Below, piece after piece: positions 63,904 to 64,000 of a stretch of 64,000 nucleotides of DNA (position 1 is its first letter; every line of letters starts with the position of its first letter). The stretch is from Aquamicrobium aerolatum DSM 21857 (GTDB lineage Bacteria; Pseudomonadota; Alphaproteobacteria; Rhizobiales; Rhizobiaceae), in the NCBI RefSeq assembly GCF_900113935.1, contig NZ_FORF01000002.1, positions 62,001 through 126,000 on the forward strand. The letters run 5' to 3'. The notes beneath the pieces are model-generated. The model saw only the letters and a list, made by a program, of their open reading frames with translations. It was not told the origin of the DNA and did no database searches. Made by a program: the position numbers and the translations under genes.

Positions 63904-64000
63904 CTGACGGTTTCACTTCGCTGCGCCACCACGGCAGAATACGCCGTGGTGAGCACATCATGATCGTCGCAGGCGGAAGACAAGCACCCGATCCGCGAAC

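Overview
This window is GC-rich chromosomal DNA that looks like a member of the Rhizobiales (Hyphomicrobiales), probably near the Brucellaceae, Phyllobacteriaceae or Rhizobiaceae. The evidence is a cellulose operon of the bcsN-A-B-Z-K type, an N-acetylglutaminylglutamine amide (NAGGN) osmolyte operon, a carboxynorspermidine polyamine pair, and palindromic intergenic repeats built around CCGAAACCGGTTCCCACTTTCGG-like cores. I cannot name a species. I saw no tRNA, rRNA, CRISPR, phage or insertion sequence. Most of the window is catabolic and transport gene content in tightly coupled operons, many with ATGA, GTGA or TTGA stop/start overlaps.

Region by region: (1) 2-3415, the NAGGN operon, cut by the left edge, then a convergent glutaminase (3437-4387). 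(2) 4490-23310, a large catabolic island: a taurine/nitrate-type ABC transporter, a glutamine-synthetase-like ligase, a three-component Rieske oxygenase (oxygenase, ferredoxin, reductase), RidA, two flavoenzymes, a cytosine/creatinine-deaminase-type amidohydrolase, a creatininase-family hydrolase, an AllA-type ureidoglycolate lyase, a fused HyuA-HyuB ATP-dependent hydantoinase/oxoprolinase and an IclR regulator. A palindromic operator-like motif recurs at all its promoters. (3) 23408-31466, a peptide-type ABC transporter operon that also carries RidA, an M20 amidohydrolase and a gamma-glutamylcyclotransferase-fold protein, with a divergent LysR gene. (4) 32791-39402, a LysR gene and a four-gene operon predicted to take 2-aminoadipate semialdehyde to 2-oxoglutarate through HglS and D-2-hydroxyglutarate. 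(5) 39460-49386, an Amadori-compound (fructoselysine-like) locus: isomerase, LacI, ornithine-cyclodeaminase family protein, GntR, SIS deglycase, PfkB kinase, TRAP transporter and a FAD amine oxidase. (6) 49481-58223, the cellulose operon, preceded by a SARP/BTAD-type and a LuxR-type regulator. (7) 61292-63683, carboxynorspermidine decarboxylase and synthase.

Two systems stand out. Regions 4 and 5 together could form a near-complete route from glycated lysine to 2-oxoglutarate: import, phosphorylation, deglycation to lysine plus glucose 6-phosphate, then lysine to pipecolate to aminoadipate semialdehyde to 2-oxoglutarate. Region 2 reads as one regulon for an unidentified cyclic ureide, hydantoin or N-alkylated nitrogen compound; the combination of gamma-glutamyl-type ligase, Rieske oxygenase, hydantoinase and ureidoglycolate lyase does not match a pathway I know. 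A third observation is structural: intergenic repeat elements supply the stop codons of neighbouring genes, in one case on both sides.

All functions are assigned by reading translations and motifs; no database search was run.
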